A stretch of 64,000 nt of DNA from Bacteroides caecigallinarum (GCF_016901995.1 NZ_JACJLE010000013.1:1-64000); one strand, 5' to 3'. Positions 18,824 through 28,094 are shown, counted from the first letter of the stretch. Notes: a model not told the origin generated them from the sequence alone. Numbers and translations: made by a program.

Positions 18824-19075
18824 GGAAAGTGATTTGTTGTTTTTTCGTCCTTTTTTGTTCAGAAAGCAAGATTGCGTTCTTCAAAGTATGTAAAGCTATT
18901 TAGATATAATTTTTTAATAATGATTACTGCAGATTAATCCCAGTGGAATACCATTTGTGAACTTAAGAAATTCTTTGTATATGCCCGATTTTTTCACTTT
19001 TTATGACGATATTTATTGCTTCATCATTTTACCTGTGTTCATATTTAACAATAGTTCGTTAAAAATTAGCCTAGC

Positions 19076-20293
19076 CTAAGCGGCTCTGGCAGTAAATAAA
19101 ATGAGTTCTTTGAAAAGTTTGTCAATTAATTGCGTGTTTGGTTCAATCCCAGACACGCAAATAAATCGTTCAAGCATGTAAGCATTGTGTATGACTGACT
19201 TGCATGATGATATGGAATATTTTATTCCCATCTTCTTACATGCAGCCTTGGCGAGGTTTATCGCTGCAAGTGATGCATTAAAGTGGAATGCCAGTTTCCT
19301 GAAGTCTGTAGACTGACAGTTTGTTATTCCTGCATGTTGCTTGGCATCCCGAAAGCAGAATTCGAGTTGGAAACGTGTCCTGTAAAAGTCCAGTACATCC
19401 TGTGCGTTCTGTATTTCGTTTGTAGAGAAATACAGCTGCCATTTGTCCGTTCTTCCATCCATGGGATACCATACAGCTAGGCTCACAAAGCGTTTGAGTG
19501 CTTTGGAGTATGCTTTCAGTCCGTAAAGTTTATCCTTGTTTACTTTGTATTCGGTACATCTTGTAATGTCCAGATATTCAAAGTCAATCTTTCCGTCATA
19601 CAATTTTGGACGTCCGCGTTTTCCTGTCCCATTTTCTAAGGTGGGATAAAACAACGCTGCATCATTTCTGAAACGGCTTATAACGTGGAATCCGTTCTCG
19701 CATAATGGTTTGATGAAAGTTGCCTTTGAAAAGAACGCATCACATACGACAGTGTCGGAAATCCGTTTCAGATGTTCCTGTATGCTGATAAGGTAAGAAC
19801 TGTACCAGTCTACAAGATTCTTCCCGCGGCTTTCCAGCATTGTGTTGTCAGGTGTCTGTACAGAGGCCAAAGTCATACATTCATGGTTGTCAACGTCTAT
19901 AACTCCAATACCGGTTATCTCCAGTCCGCGTTTGTATTCGCCGGCATAACCGGACCAGAAATAGCCAATCCACGGTGTTTTGCTGCCGGATTTTGGAATG
20001 AAAGACGGATCAATGGCTATTGCCTTGCGACAGCCTTTAAGGTGTTCTCTGATGATGGCTTCATTGAAGGAAAACCAGTCAAAGTCATCATTCTCAAAAT
20101 TGTTGCGGTATGTCTGTTCCGAGAAACATCCATATCGTCCCATTTGCAGGAAATTGATGCGGTCAGGTATAGCCATGAATAATTTCATTGCATCCATGAA
20201 TACTTTCTGAAAAGATTTGCTTATATTTACAGCTGATTCGAGAGCGTTTCTGCACTCGGATTGGTATTGCATAAGGAGTGATTCTTTAGTCAT
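19076..20293 (-). mobile_element. IS4-family DDE transposase (IS copy)
   Basis: 405 residues, intact. The catalytic core has the first aspartate in IAIDPSFIPKSG (about residue 94), the second in TVVCDAFFS (about 186), and the glutamate in the IS4 signature Y-x2-R-x3-E-x6-K (YRTRFQLEFCFRDAK, about 305-319). No convincing terminal inverted repeats or target duplication could be found in the 250-300 bases on either side, so the IS ends are left undefined and the coordinates cover the gene only. It lies between Panacea gene B and a decayed ATPase gene and may have contributed to that decay. Confidence 0.85.
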
Positions 20294-20638
20294 AATTAAA
20301 AGTGGTGAAGTACTTCTAATTTACTAAAAATCAGTGAATTATGCAATACTTTTCCTCTTTGTCTTCAGCTGTTTAGCATATATTTTCATCCCTTTTCTTA
20401 CTCCTTAACGATTCATTCTTGACAGTATTTCAATGATCTCTTTAATGTAATTTTGAACTGGCTAACACCGATTCTATTGTTTTATTTTTATTTATCGGTA
20501 AAAATTTACCGAAGTATTGATTTAATGAATACGTCCGGACAAATGAACTGCATGGCCATAAACTTATAAAAATAATTTTCTATAAAAATATTTTTTTATT
20601 AATTAGATATTTATCTTTGCGGATAAATCTGAAAAACT
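20294..20638. other. Intergenic region with a perfect-arm palindrome
   Basis: No gene seen. TCGGTAAA (20495-20502) and TTTACCGA (20505-20512) are perfect inverted arms separated by AA, a likely operator shape. A TATCTTTG -7 box (20612-20619) lies before the ATG of the decayed ATPase gene. Confidence 0.5.
20612..20619 (+). promoter_or_regulatory. -7 box before the decayed ATPase gene
   Basis: TATCTTTG, exact TAnnTTTG, 20 bases upstream of the ATG at 20639. The promoter looks intact although the gene does not, and may now serve the downstream intact ATPase. Confidence 0.5.
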
Positions 20639-21609
20639 ATGTGTAGATCAGATAAGATTGGTCTATTGGCAGAATATGGTGACTTCTTCGGAAGAGAAAA
20701 GGAAATCCGCAAGGTAAACAGACAGCTTGATAGTAGCCATTCTTTTTACTGTCTGTACCTCGCCGCATTAGCAAGTCTTCATAGGCGAAATTTCTGATAG
20801 AAGAGAAAAAGAATCAGAGGTGGAAATGTGTTTATATCGACCTGGAGGAAACAATCACAGAAGATGGTTTTCTTAACCTTGTAATTGAAGCCTTCTGTAA
20901 AAATGGTATTTGGAAACAGGTAGCTAAAGGAATGTCCAAAGGGTTGACTTCAGTACTGGAAAGAATAGAGAAGATTTCTCTCGGTCCTGTTCAATTTGAT
21001 TTTTTGGAAAAAGAAGACCTGGAAAATTTCTTGAAGGAGCTAATTAGGCACGATGAAAACACATTTATTGTCGTTGATGAATAGACTCTTTTCCTAACGA
21101 TTCTCAGCATGGGGAAAACAGAATTGAAAAAGTGGACTTTATCCTCAACTGGCTTAAAAGCCTGCTACGGGTTAGCAAGACTAAAGTCCGTTGGCTGTAC
21201 TGCGGTTTTGTAGGTCTGAAAATATTGAAATGAGCGATTAGTTTGTTGAGTATTCGCTGAACAAGTTGTATTGGAACATCCCTTATTCTATTTCTCAAAA
21301 TAGGTAGAAGACTATGAGGACAAGATGACTTGGGAAGATATAGACATAGCTTATCGTAAATTATATTCAGAGAATTATTTGAGTACCTGGTCTGAGAGAC
21401 TAGTCGAATATGGTGAATACGAGCTTCCTGCCCGGTAGATTCTAAAGCTACTTGCCACTCTACGAAAAGGTATGCTCAACAATTTGATGACTGGTCAGGA
21501 TGCCTCAAAGATTGAGGCTGTTGATTATACTTTAAGCAAGGGTCTTGAATACATTATGAAGAAAGACGCTTTGCGTATGTTCTGCTCACCGCTTTTGAGG
21601 GATTATTGA
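20639..21609 (+). pseudogene. Decayed AAA/archaeal-type ATPase gene
   Basis: The frame begins MCRSDKIGLLAEYGDFFGRE, typical of bacterial archaeal-type ATPases (GREKEI motif). It then loses its P-loop region to frameshift and stops. Protein-like stretches continue in several frames: CVYIDLEETITEDGFLNLV, a Walker-B-like TFIVVDE followed directly by TAG, then ERLVEYGEYELP and a helical tail ending at 21609. At least three stops or shifts interrupt it. It ends 30 bases before an intact ATPase gene; the two probably formed a pair. Decay indicates relaxed selection or an inactivated system. Confidence 0.75.
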
Positions 21610-21638
21610 TTTGACAGATTTGTTTAATGATTAAATAG

Positions 21639-22577
21639 ATGAATACAAGTACCAGCATATTGCATCAGCCTCCTTTATCTATTGGCAATGGGATAAAGGA
21701 AGAGACTGTTGTCATAAACAATGATATTTTTACGTCCATCTTCAGCTATTTGTTAAAGGAGGACAGGGATAAGATCGCACAGCCCAATTTGATTATTGGT
21801 GAAAAAGGGAGTGGAAAGACCTCATTACTCAAAAGGATGTATTTCAGTATAGAGAACAGTACCAAATGGCTTAAGCCGGTTTTTATAGATGGAAAAAGCC
21901 TTTTCTCAACTGATGATATATGGAAGTTTTGTTCACAGCAGGATGATTCTTGCAGGACTGTCTTGTTGATTGACAATGTCCAGTACTATTTCGAGAGGAT
22001 TGATAATACTGAGCAGTATAATTTGAGGGGAAAGCTCAATAAAGCCGGTGCACCTATTCTGATAGCGACAGCCGACAAGGTGCTGCCAGCATTCACCTGT
22101 TATGAGTCTGCTTTCTTCGAAGGATTTAAGATCTCTTATATACGGCCTCTTGTCGTCACTGATTATAGTATATTCGTAGGGTATGAGGCGGATATGACAC
22201 GTTTGGAAAACCTGATGTCTTACTTGCCTAAGACACCCCGTTCTGTGCAGATTGCCGCAAAGATTATTGAAGATTCTGCAAGTCCCGAAATGGATATAAT
22301 GCTTCTTTTAGACTATTTCTCTTTCTATTATCAGGCAAAGTATGATAGCTATGTAGTGCAGATTCAAAGAATTTTATCGGCTATTGCAAGGCCTGAAAAT
22401 GGAGTCAGTCTGCAGGAGATCCGTCAGATGACAGGTCAAGATAACGGGAAGATATCCCCATATCTCAAACTGATGGCTGACCGGAAAATTATAGATAGAA
22501 CATCTCAAACCCAACGGGGAGGTATATATACCATTACAGACCCGCTGTTTAAATTATGGTTGCAAACTAATGTATAA
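21639..22577 (+). CDS. AAA_16-type ATPase with C-terminal winged helix
   Basis: 312 residues. Walker A IIGEKGSGKTSLL (about residues 52-64), Walker B TVLLIDNVQ (about 106-114), and a C-terminal winged-helix-like region (QEIRQMTGQDNGKISPYLKL) ending in a beta-wing (GGIYTITDPLFKLWL). This final motif is shared with the archaeal-type ATPases related to MNS/ORC proteins. It lacks an evident effector domain. It directly follows the decayed ATPase gene, so its natural partner may be lost. Its function is unknown; STAND-like or TA-like roles are possible. Confidence 0.7.
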   Translation: MNTSTSILHQPPLSIGNGIKEETVVINNDIFTSIFSYLLKEDRDKIAQPNLIIGEKGSGKTSLLKRMYFSIENSTKWLKPVFIDGKSLFSTDDIWKFCSQQDDSCRTVLLIDNVQYYFERIDNTEQYNLRGKLNKAGAPILIATADKVLPAFTCYESAFFEGFKISYIRPLVVTDYSIFVGYEADMTRLENLMSYLPKTPRSVQIAAKIIEDSASPEMDIMLLLDYFSFYYQAKYDSYVVQIQRILSAIARPENGVSLQEIRQMTGQDNGKISPYLKLMADRKIIDRTSQTQRGGIYTITDPLFKLWLQTNV

Positions 22578-22689
22578 TTCTTTTTAGATAATAAGAATAA
22601 AATTTGTATATATTTGGCTATCAATACTTTTCAACTAAACGATAGAAAAGTGATAAGGGAAAATTCAAGGATTATTGAAAGGATTAAAA

Positions 22690-22710
22690 TTTAATGTTTT
22701 TAACATTAAA
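22690..22710. terminator. Bidirectional hairpin between convergent genes
   Basis: TTTAATGTT and AACATTAAA are perfect inverted arms with a TTT loop, lying between the convergent genes that end at 22577 and 22867. T-rich flanking is better on the minus strand. Confidence 0.5.
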
Positions 22711-22866
22711 AACAATAAAAAGTATGACAGTGCGTAGATTATAATCTATCATGATCACTTACAAGTAAAAACTTTAAATGTTATGTGTATTGGACGTTTC
22801 CTTTGGTCACAAGAACAATTTATAAATTTTGTATTTCATTATTATAATCATCCTTGGTATGTTGCT

Positions 22867-23142
22867 TCAAAACGGTAAGTTCTCATCGCTCTCCGTTTTG
22901 TCAGGTTCAATATCCGTGTTCTCTGCCATGGTTTCTATTGCTGTATGTTCTATCTCTTTCAACACGTTGTTTATTTGCGTCTGTTCTTCCTTAGAGATGC
23001 TTTCATCATAATCACGGTCAAGTGCTTCACCAGCCAAGAGTGCCTTGATCATCTCGATATACGAGAATTGCGCCTCTGCGGTGCCCTTGAACATGGTCAC
23101 CGACACATCGCCATTTTCGTTCTTCTTGAATACCAGTTTCAT
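22867..23142 (-). CDS. Small acidic protein linked to the PHP-ATPase
   Basis: 91 residues, family not recognised. The N-terminus has a beta-rich start (MKLVFKKNENGDVSVTMF), the middle is helical (FSYIEMIKALLAGEALD) and the tail is very acidic (from about residue 72). It starts 5 bases after the stop of the PHP-ATPase gene, so it is the third gene of that operon. The size and charge suggest an accessory, inhibitor or DNA-mimic role, but nothing in the sequence decides this. It may be a conserved companion of TrlF-like ATPases. Confidence 0.65.
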   Translation of the reverse strand: MKLVFKKNENGDVSVTMFKGTAEAQFSYIEMIKALLAGEALDRDYDESISKEEQTQINNVLKEIEHTAIETMAENTDIEPDKTESDENLPF

Positions 23143-23147
23143 ATCGC

Positions 23148-25448
23148 TTAATTGAATTTTTTCAGGTTATACTTCTTTACTCTTTTCTTGATCGATGCCT
23201 TGCCACCGTCGGTCTGATCTGCTATCAGGTCCAGCACCTTCTCTTTTCCAATCTGACCTTCCAGCGATGCTGAACGGATTGTAATTTTCTTTCCGTCGTT
23301 CTTGCATAGCACAATAGTCTGAGCATCAGCCATCATCGGAATGGTGGCGTTGTGGCTCACCAGTATCACTTGCTTCCTGTACTTCACCTTTTTGATGGTC
23401 TGCACCAGCGCCTCGTTGATATACTTCACAGCCAGGTTGTCTTCCGGCTGATCAATGATGATAGGTGAATTGCCGCCATCATAGCCAAGTATCAAGTCCA
23501 GCAGGATAGCCGACTTCCAGCCAGGACTCATCTCGTAAAAATTCCTGCCATCCGAAGACACGATTTTATACGATGTATGGTCGTTTTTCCGAAGGTATTC
23601 ATAGATAAAGTCACCTAATTCCCTATATGAGCTCACCTTCGGACGCTGTTTGAATTTTGTCTGGTACATATTCTTCGGCACCACATCGTCCATATTCCTG
23701 AAGTGGTGGTTCAGATACTTGTTCAGCACCTCCATCAACACTCCTTCGTTAAATTTGAACGTGTTTTCTATGTACAGTGTGTGCCCAGTAGCCTTCACTT
23801 CCTTAGTGGTAAACGACCTGTTCATCTCGGTCAGTTTCACTTTCTGTTCAGCAAAACTGCGGCTGTATTTCACGTAGTCACGAAGGTGCTGTATCAGTTT
23901 CCTGCGGTTTTGTAAGTTGCTCTGGTTCTGACCCTGCCTTGTTTGCAGTTCTTCGTCCTTCTCATCCTTACGCGTCGCTATCAGTGCGGCCACATTTTCA
24001 AATAGCACAGCACCCCTTCTAGCTTTAGCGAGCTCCTTCAGTATAACCTCTACCTCCTTGCTGATATTGTTTGTAAACGGATTTTCGTTTACAAACTTTT
24101 CCAGATCCACCATATTTTCAACGTTGGCATTGTACTCTTCCTCCGGATAGGCGCATTTCTCCTCTTCATCATTCTTTGGCATCAGCGGCTGGAAAATGTT
24201 TCCCTCCACTTTACCCTTCGTAATCAGTTTGCCGGGATGTGGAATATCCTTCAGCCAACGCTCTATCTTCTCAATGTTTTCCACGCAAAGTAGCATCTCA
24301 TCCACTATGCGTTTCAGATCTGCCAGCGTTTTGCTGATTTGTCGCTTCACGTTGTCATCGCTCGGAAATGCTTTCTTCAGGATGGGAATCTCGTCTATCG
24401 AGGCCTCATCATTCCTGTTCACCAAATCTGCTATAAAGTTCTGATGAATGTAGTAGGGGTGAATTTCCGACGGGTTCTTTACGTCTATGTTCTCCACCTT
24501 GAACTTAGCATATTCCGAATGATGCAAATCCTGTTCAAAGAATTTGTTCACCGAGTCCACAAACAGCGTTTTGCCCGAGGACGAGCCACCTATCACCACA
24601 TTAAGTCCTTCTGTCAGTTCTACGTCAATGTCTATTAGCTCGTTTGACAACTTCACCTTACCTATGTGGTCACATTGTATCTGCGGCTTCTCCTTTTGGT
24701 AGAACAGTCTCGAACTCTCCGAGAGTGACAACCTCACGCCGTCGTATGTCGGTTCAGCCATCATCCACGTAGGCACGAAAGGCGAAGCCTCGCTCGATTT
24801 CGGTTCCGGGTAGCGGCTAGGAATATAGTTGTCTGAGCAGGTCAGCAGGTTCACAAACTCCGCTATGCCCAATTTGGCAAAATACTCTCGTGTGGTTTCC
24901 AGTCCCTTGTCCTCACGCGCAGTAAAGCCGTCAAACTGGTTGTAGTAGATACTGCGGCTGATGGCGTTATCTACCTGTTCCCCCTCATGCAGTGAGTAGT
25001 TGAACTGTCCGTGCTTCTGACCCGCGTGTGGCAGTAGCATAAACTCAAATGGATCGAAGGCATTAATTACCTTCTGTATGTCGGGTATTGACTGGTCGGT
25101 TTTGCATGGCAGTTTGTTTGTATACAGTTTGTCCAAGATCTCGTTCAGCGCTTTAATGTTTTCCTCTGTCACATCCATGTTGAAATAAATATGGCAGTGG
25201 AACGCCTCTACGTCATCGTGGTTCTTGATGTGCAGTTCTGCACCCAACAGTAGGTTAACTCCGATAGCCTTGGCTGCTAGGTATGCTTTCTTGTTAATGG
25301 TGTTGTGGTCGGTAAAGCTTATTAGGAATGGTTCATCATTGTTGTACTCCTCAATCTTCTTCACCAGCGTCACAACATCATAGTCCGTCGAACGGTCGTT
25401 CGCATTGGGATAGGTGTGGATATGTAAGTCAATATACACTGGCTGCAT
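23148..25448 (-). CDS. TrlF-like PHP-phosphoesterase fused to an SMC-type ATPase
   Basis: 766 residues. The N-terminal PHP domain (about 1-230) shows DLHIHTYPNAN, SFTDHNTI, GAELHI, HCHIYF and LPHAGQKHG, together the histidine, aspartate and glutamate metal ligands of the fold. The ATPase follows: Walker A GGSSSGKTLF (about 288), a long charged helical insert (about 340-560), Walker B PIIIDQPEDNL (about 663) and the H-loop VSHNAT. Databases name this architecture TrlF-like. A nuclease or phosphoesterase gated by an SMC-like ATPase is the natural reading. It is the middle gene of a three-gene operon, 18 bases after an AAA_21 ATPase. Confidence 0.82.
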   Translation of the reverse strand: MQPVYIDLHIHTYPNANDRSTDYDVVTLVKKIEEYNNDEPFLISFTDHNTINKKAYLAAKAIGVNLLLGAELHIKNHDDVEAFHCHIYFNMDVTEENIKALNEILDKLYTNKLPCKTDQSIPDIQKVINAFDPFEFMLLPHAGQKHGQFNYSLHEGEQVDNAISRSIYYNQFDGFTAREDKGLETTREYFAKLGIAEFVNLLTCSDNYIPSRYPEPKSSEASPFVPTWMMAEPTYDGVRLSLSESSRLFYQKEKPQIQCDHIGKVKLSNELIDIDVELTEGLNVVIGGSSSGKTLFVDSVNKFFEQDLHHSEYAKFKVENIDVKNPSEIHPYYIHQNFIADLVNRNDEASIDEIPILKKAFPSDDNVKRQISKTLADLKRIVDEMLLCVENIEKIERWLKDIPHPGKLITKGKVEGNIFQPLMPKNDEEEKCAYPEEEYNANVENMVDLEKFVNENPFTNNISKEVEVILKELAKARRGAVLFENVAALIATRKDEKDEELQTRQGQNQSNLQNRRKLIQHLRDYVKYSRSFAEQKVKLTEMNRSFTTKEVKATGHTLYIENTFKFNEGVLMEVLNKYLNHHFRNMDDVVPKNMYQTKFKQRPKVSSYRELGDFIYEYLRKNDHTSYKIVSSDGRNFYEMSPGWKSAILLDLILGYDGGNSPIIIDQPEDNLAVKYINEALVQTIKKVKYRKQVILVSHNATIPMMADAQTIVLCKNDGKKITIRSASLEGQIGKEKVLDLIADQTDGGKASIKKRVKKYNLKKFN

Positions 25449-25466
25449 GGTATTCGCCTCCTTTCT

Positions 25467-26765
25467 CTATTCGTTACAACCTTTAAATTCATCCTCAAAG
25501 TATGGAATTGCACCATACTTGCCTTCCAAATAATTCTTCTCGTAGTTGCTATCTGTCCTAGGCTTTGCCCCGTTGTCCAGCGTTATACTCATCATCGGTG
25601 TAAGTTTTGTAGAATAGCTCGTTTTTGCCGTCTTTTCTACGAAGACCACCTGATCCCGTCTCAGCAATTTCTTTGACAGCATGTTAGTATCATGAGTCGT
25701 AAAAATCAGCTGGGCTCCGTGAGGGTTCGTTTCTGCATAGTTAAAGAGTTTTACAATACGTCGCGACAACAGCGGGTGCAACTGTGCATCCAGTTCATCC
25801 ACAAACAGCGATTTCCCTTGCCGTAAGGTGTCAACAATAGGCCCGGCAAGATTAAACAGTTTCCTCGTACCATCCGACTCCCTTTCTTCTATGTCAAAAT
25901 CAACCATCCCAACAACCTCACCATCTGCGTTTATTTTGCTATGCTTGGCATAGGCAACAATGGGTGGATGCTCTTTTAGGGATGCCACAATTTCTGCGGG
26001 CAGACCTTTGGGCAGCATCTTTTCGTCAATATACTCTTGTTCGGTGGTCACTTCACGGAACCCCACATCCATACTGCTGATAAAGTCCAAAATTTCATCT
26101 TTATAATCAGTCCTGGTATGAAGTATCTCCTTAGTATAGCGCGAAAAGTCATTATCTCGCAAACCGGAAATCACGCTAGGCTTTGTTCTGAACCATTCTA
26201 TCACTCGTTTCGATATCTCGCCTCCCAATTGTGCGGCTAACGAAATGAACAACCTGTTATTGTTCAGTGGAATGGTGCCTTCTTTTATTGACAAACCTTC
26301 CGAGTAGTTCTGCTCATCAATCTCAATTGTATTTTGGGTGCGTCTTAATAGTGTCTTAAGTGATCGCTTGGGGAATTTTGCTACCAGCCATTCTTCTTCT
26401 ATCCGTTTCGCAGTGTAGCTGAAACCGTATGTAAACTTGTCGGTGCCATCCACAAATGACATTTCAAACCGTGTTGGTCTCGCCTCCTTATCCGAAAGGA
26501 GAAAAGCATCATACGGTAACGTTTCGTTATCGTTCAGCCTCACTGAATGAATAATGATACCCCTCATCATTCCAACAGCCTTGAACACATTTGATTTACC
26601 GCAAGAGTTGGCTCCATAGAAAGCCTTGGCGTTAAGAACGCGAGTGTTTGCAACAGTGGTATATCCCCTGTTGTCCATGTCCTTAATGCCTGTATCAGCC
26701 ATGAACGACAATCTGATTTCTCCGTCTATCGAACGGTAATTCTCTACGATAAAGTTTGTTATCAT
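25467..26765 (-). CDS. AAA_21/RloA-AbiLi-like ATPase, first gene of the TrlF operon
   Basis: 432 residues. The N-terminus FIVENYRSIDGEIRLSF is typical of AAA_21/ATP-GTP-phosphatase proteins. Walker A is FYGANSCGKSN (about residues 49-59), Walker B is SLFVDELDAQLHP (about 321) and the H-loop is FTTHDTNML (about 355). RloA and AbiLi ATPases of this type normally pair with RloB/AbiLii (DUF4276). No such gene is present here; the PHP-ATPase takes its place. Two ATPases and a small acidic protein in one operon is an uncommon combination. Confidence 0.82.
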   Translation of the reverse strand: MITNFIVENYRSIDGEIRLSFMADTGIKDMDNRGYTTVANTRVLNAKAFYGANSCGKSNVFKAVGMMRGIIIHSVRLNDNETLPYDAFLLSDKEARPTRFEMSFVDGTDKFTYGFSYTAKRIEEEWLVAKFPKRSLKTLLRRTQNTIEIDEQNYSEGLSIKEGTIPLNNNRLFISLAAQLGGEISKRVIEWFRTKPSVISGLRDNDFSRYTKEILHTRTDYKDEILDFISSMDVGFREVTTEQEYIDEKMLPKGLPAEIVASLKEHPPIVAYAKHSKINADGEVVGMVDFDIEERESDGTRKLFNLAGPIVDTLRQGKSLFVDELDAQLHPLLSRRIVKLFNYAETNPHGAQLIFTTHDTNMLSKKLLRRDQVVFVEKTAKTSYSTKLTPMMSITLDNGAKPRTDSNYEKNYLEGKYGAIPYFEDEFKGCNE

Positions 26766-27133
26766 AACTTCATTTTGTGGTTTTTACTCAAATTCGGCTT
26801 GTAAATATATGCATTTTAGTTTGTACGCACAAAAAAATTTGCATTTTCTTCAAAAAGAAGACAAATTGTCAGAAAATAACACACCAACCTGACAGTAGCA
26901 GTTTTGGCTGACAGTATGACATAATTATGCGGATTTGGCGTAATATCAACGATTTATCTACTTATTTTCGATAAAATTGTTGTAATTTATGAGGTTTTTA
27001 CTCAAATTTTAAGATTTGGCATTCTTGTTGCTTATAATCAGGATGTGGACTCGTTCCTGAGCATCGAAACCACTCCAAGGTGTAAAGCTCTGCTGTACTG
27101 TTCAGATTACAGGATATAAACCATAATTGCTCT
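26766..27133. other. Intergenic region between divergent cargo genes
   Basis: No gene seen. It holds the promoter of the TrlF operon and two copies of GGTTTTTACTCAAATT (26779-26794 and 26993-27008), a perfect 16-bp direct repeat 214 bases apart. Confidence 0.5.
26802..26833 (-). promoter_or_regulatory. Promoter of the AAA_21-TrlF operon
   Basis: On the minus strand TTTG (26833-26830) as -33 and TATATTTA (26809-26802; seven of eight consensus positions) as -7, with a 20-base spacer. The ATG follows 36 bases downstream. Confidence 0.6.
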
Positions 27134-27412
27134 ATGACATACGTCAAAAACGCAAGTGGTACTTCCAGATGGTCAAGCCCCTCAACGGGTGAATCATCGT
27201 GGTTGGAGTATTGGGAAAAACATACGGGTAAAAAGGCTATCCGTTGTGGTGCTACCGATTGCCATTCCACAAGCACACTCGTTGGCGGGCACGTCCAGAA
27301 GGTTTTCGGGGGTAATGAAATCTACATCACCCCTCTGTGCAAAGGCTGCAACAATCGCACAGACAACTTCTGGGTTGACACCGAACTGGTTAGAGTACCA
27401 AACGGATTGTAA
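27134..27412 (+). CDS. Small HNH-like zinc-binding protein
   Basis: 92 residues. A treble-clef pattern is visible: IRCGATDC (about residues 37-44), VGGHVQKV (about 50-57) and TPLCKGCNNR (about 66-75), giving two cysteine pairs plus a histidine. This resembles small HNH-type proteins found on mobile elements, but a full HNH catalytic triad is not certain. It overlaps no other credible gene. The DUF2188 gene follows 88 bases later. Confidence 0.6.
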   Translation: MTYVKNASGTSRWSSPSTGESSWLEYWEKHTGKKAIRCGATDCHSTSTLVGGHVQKVFGGNEIYITPLCKGCNNRTDNFWVDTELVRVPNGL

Positions 27413-27500
27413 ACCGTTGCATGGTATGCAACGCCTCAAGTGCTCCGTAGCGGAATCGGAAGGCCACCGCATTGTTTTTCACAATTTAAACCTTACTGTT

Positions 27501-27737
27501 ATGAGGAAAGAGATACACATTGTTTCTAATCCAAACAGAGGAGGTTGGGATGCGAAAAGACCTAACGCAGACAGGGCTTCAAAGCATTTTGATACGAAAA
27601 AAGAAGCAATGGAGTGGAGTCGCGATCTGGCAAAGAGGGAAGGACTAGAACTTATTCCTCATGGAGCAGATGGTAAGATTCAAAATCCCAACAGCTATGG
27701 AAATGACCCATGTCCTCCCAAGGACTCCAGGCATTAA
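27501..27737 (+). CDS. DUF2188-family small protein
   Basis: 78 residues. It shows the compact pattern seen in DUF2188: IHIVSNPNRGGWDAKRPNAD (about residues 5-24), KHFDTKKEAMEWSRDLAKR (about 28-46) and LELIPHGADGKIQ (about 50-62). The biochemical role of the family is unknown. A longer frame starting at 27156 was set aside because it runs antiphase through the HNH-like gene. A strong terminator follows the stop by 19 bases. Confidence 0.75.
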   Translation: MRKEIHIVSNPNRGGWDAKRPNADRASKHFDTKKEAMEWSRDLAKREGLELIPHGADGKIQNPNSYGNDPCPPKDSRH

Positions 27738-27756
27738 GCATCGCTTTTCATGGAGG

Positions 27757-27789
27757 TAGCAGGCCGTTTCAAAGGCCTGCTATTTTTAT
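27757..27789 (+). terminator. Terminator after the DUF2188 gene
   Basis: TAGCAGGCC (27757-27765) pairs with GGCCTGCTA (27774-27782), followed by TTTTTATT. Confidence 0.9.
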
Positions 27790-27944
27790 TCTAGATAGGC
27801 ACTGTCCGGAATTTTGTGTAAATTGAAACAGGATTCAGCTGCAAGTTTGTTTTTATATCTGGATTCTGTTCTCAAATTGGTTCATAATCAAACTCTAGTT
27901 ATGAATAGACTGTATCCATTTCTTCTCAATTTCCAGTACTATAG

Positions 27945-28094
27945 TTTCTAATCAATATTACTCATTCTCTTGCTTAATTGCTTCATATATGCATCTTATA
28001 AGTCTTTTTAACTTATTGATTTTTGTATGTAATTATTTAATGTTCATTTAGTTATTGTGTATCTCTACATTTTACGCAGTGGATTGAGTATTTT
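27945..28094 (+). repeat. Diverged 150-bp direct repeat, right copy
   Basis: Partner of 14684-14833, same orientation and non-coding. The two copies enclose the whole cargo; recombination between them would delete about 13 kb. Confidence 0.7.

Noticed and set aside
18824-20638. Terminal inverted repeats for the IS4-family copy
   Set aside because: Both flanks were compared by eye and no convincing inverted ends or target duplication were found, so IS limits are not given.
27156-27500. Long version of the DUF2188 gene
   Set aside because: It runs out of phase through the HNH-like gene, whose cysteine pattern is clearly real.
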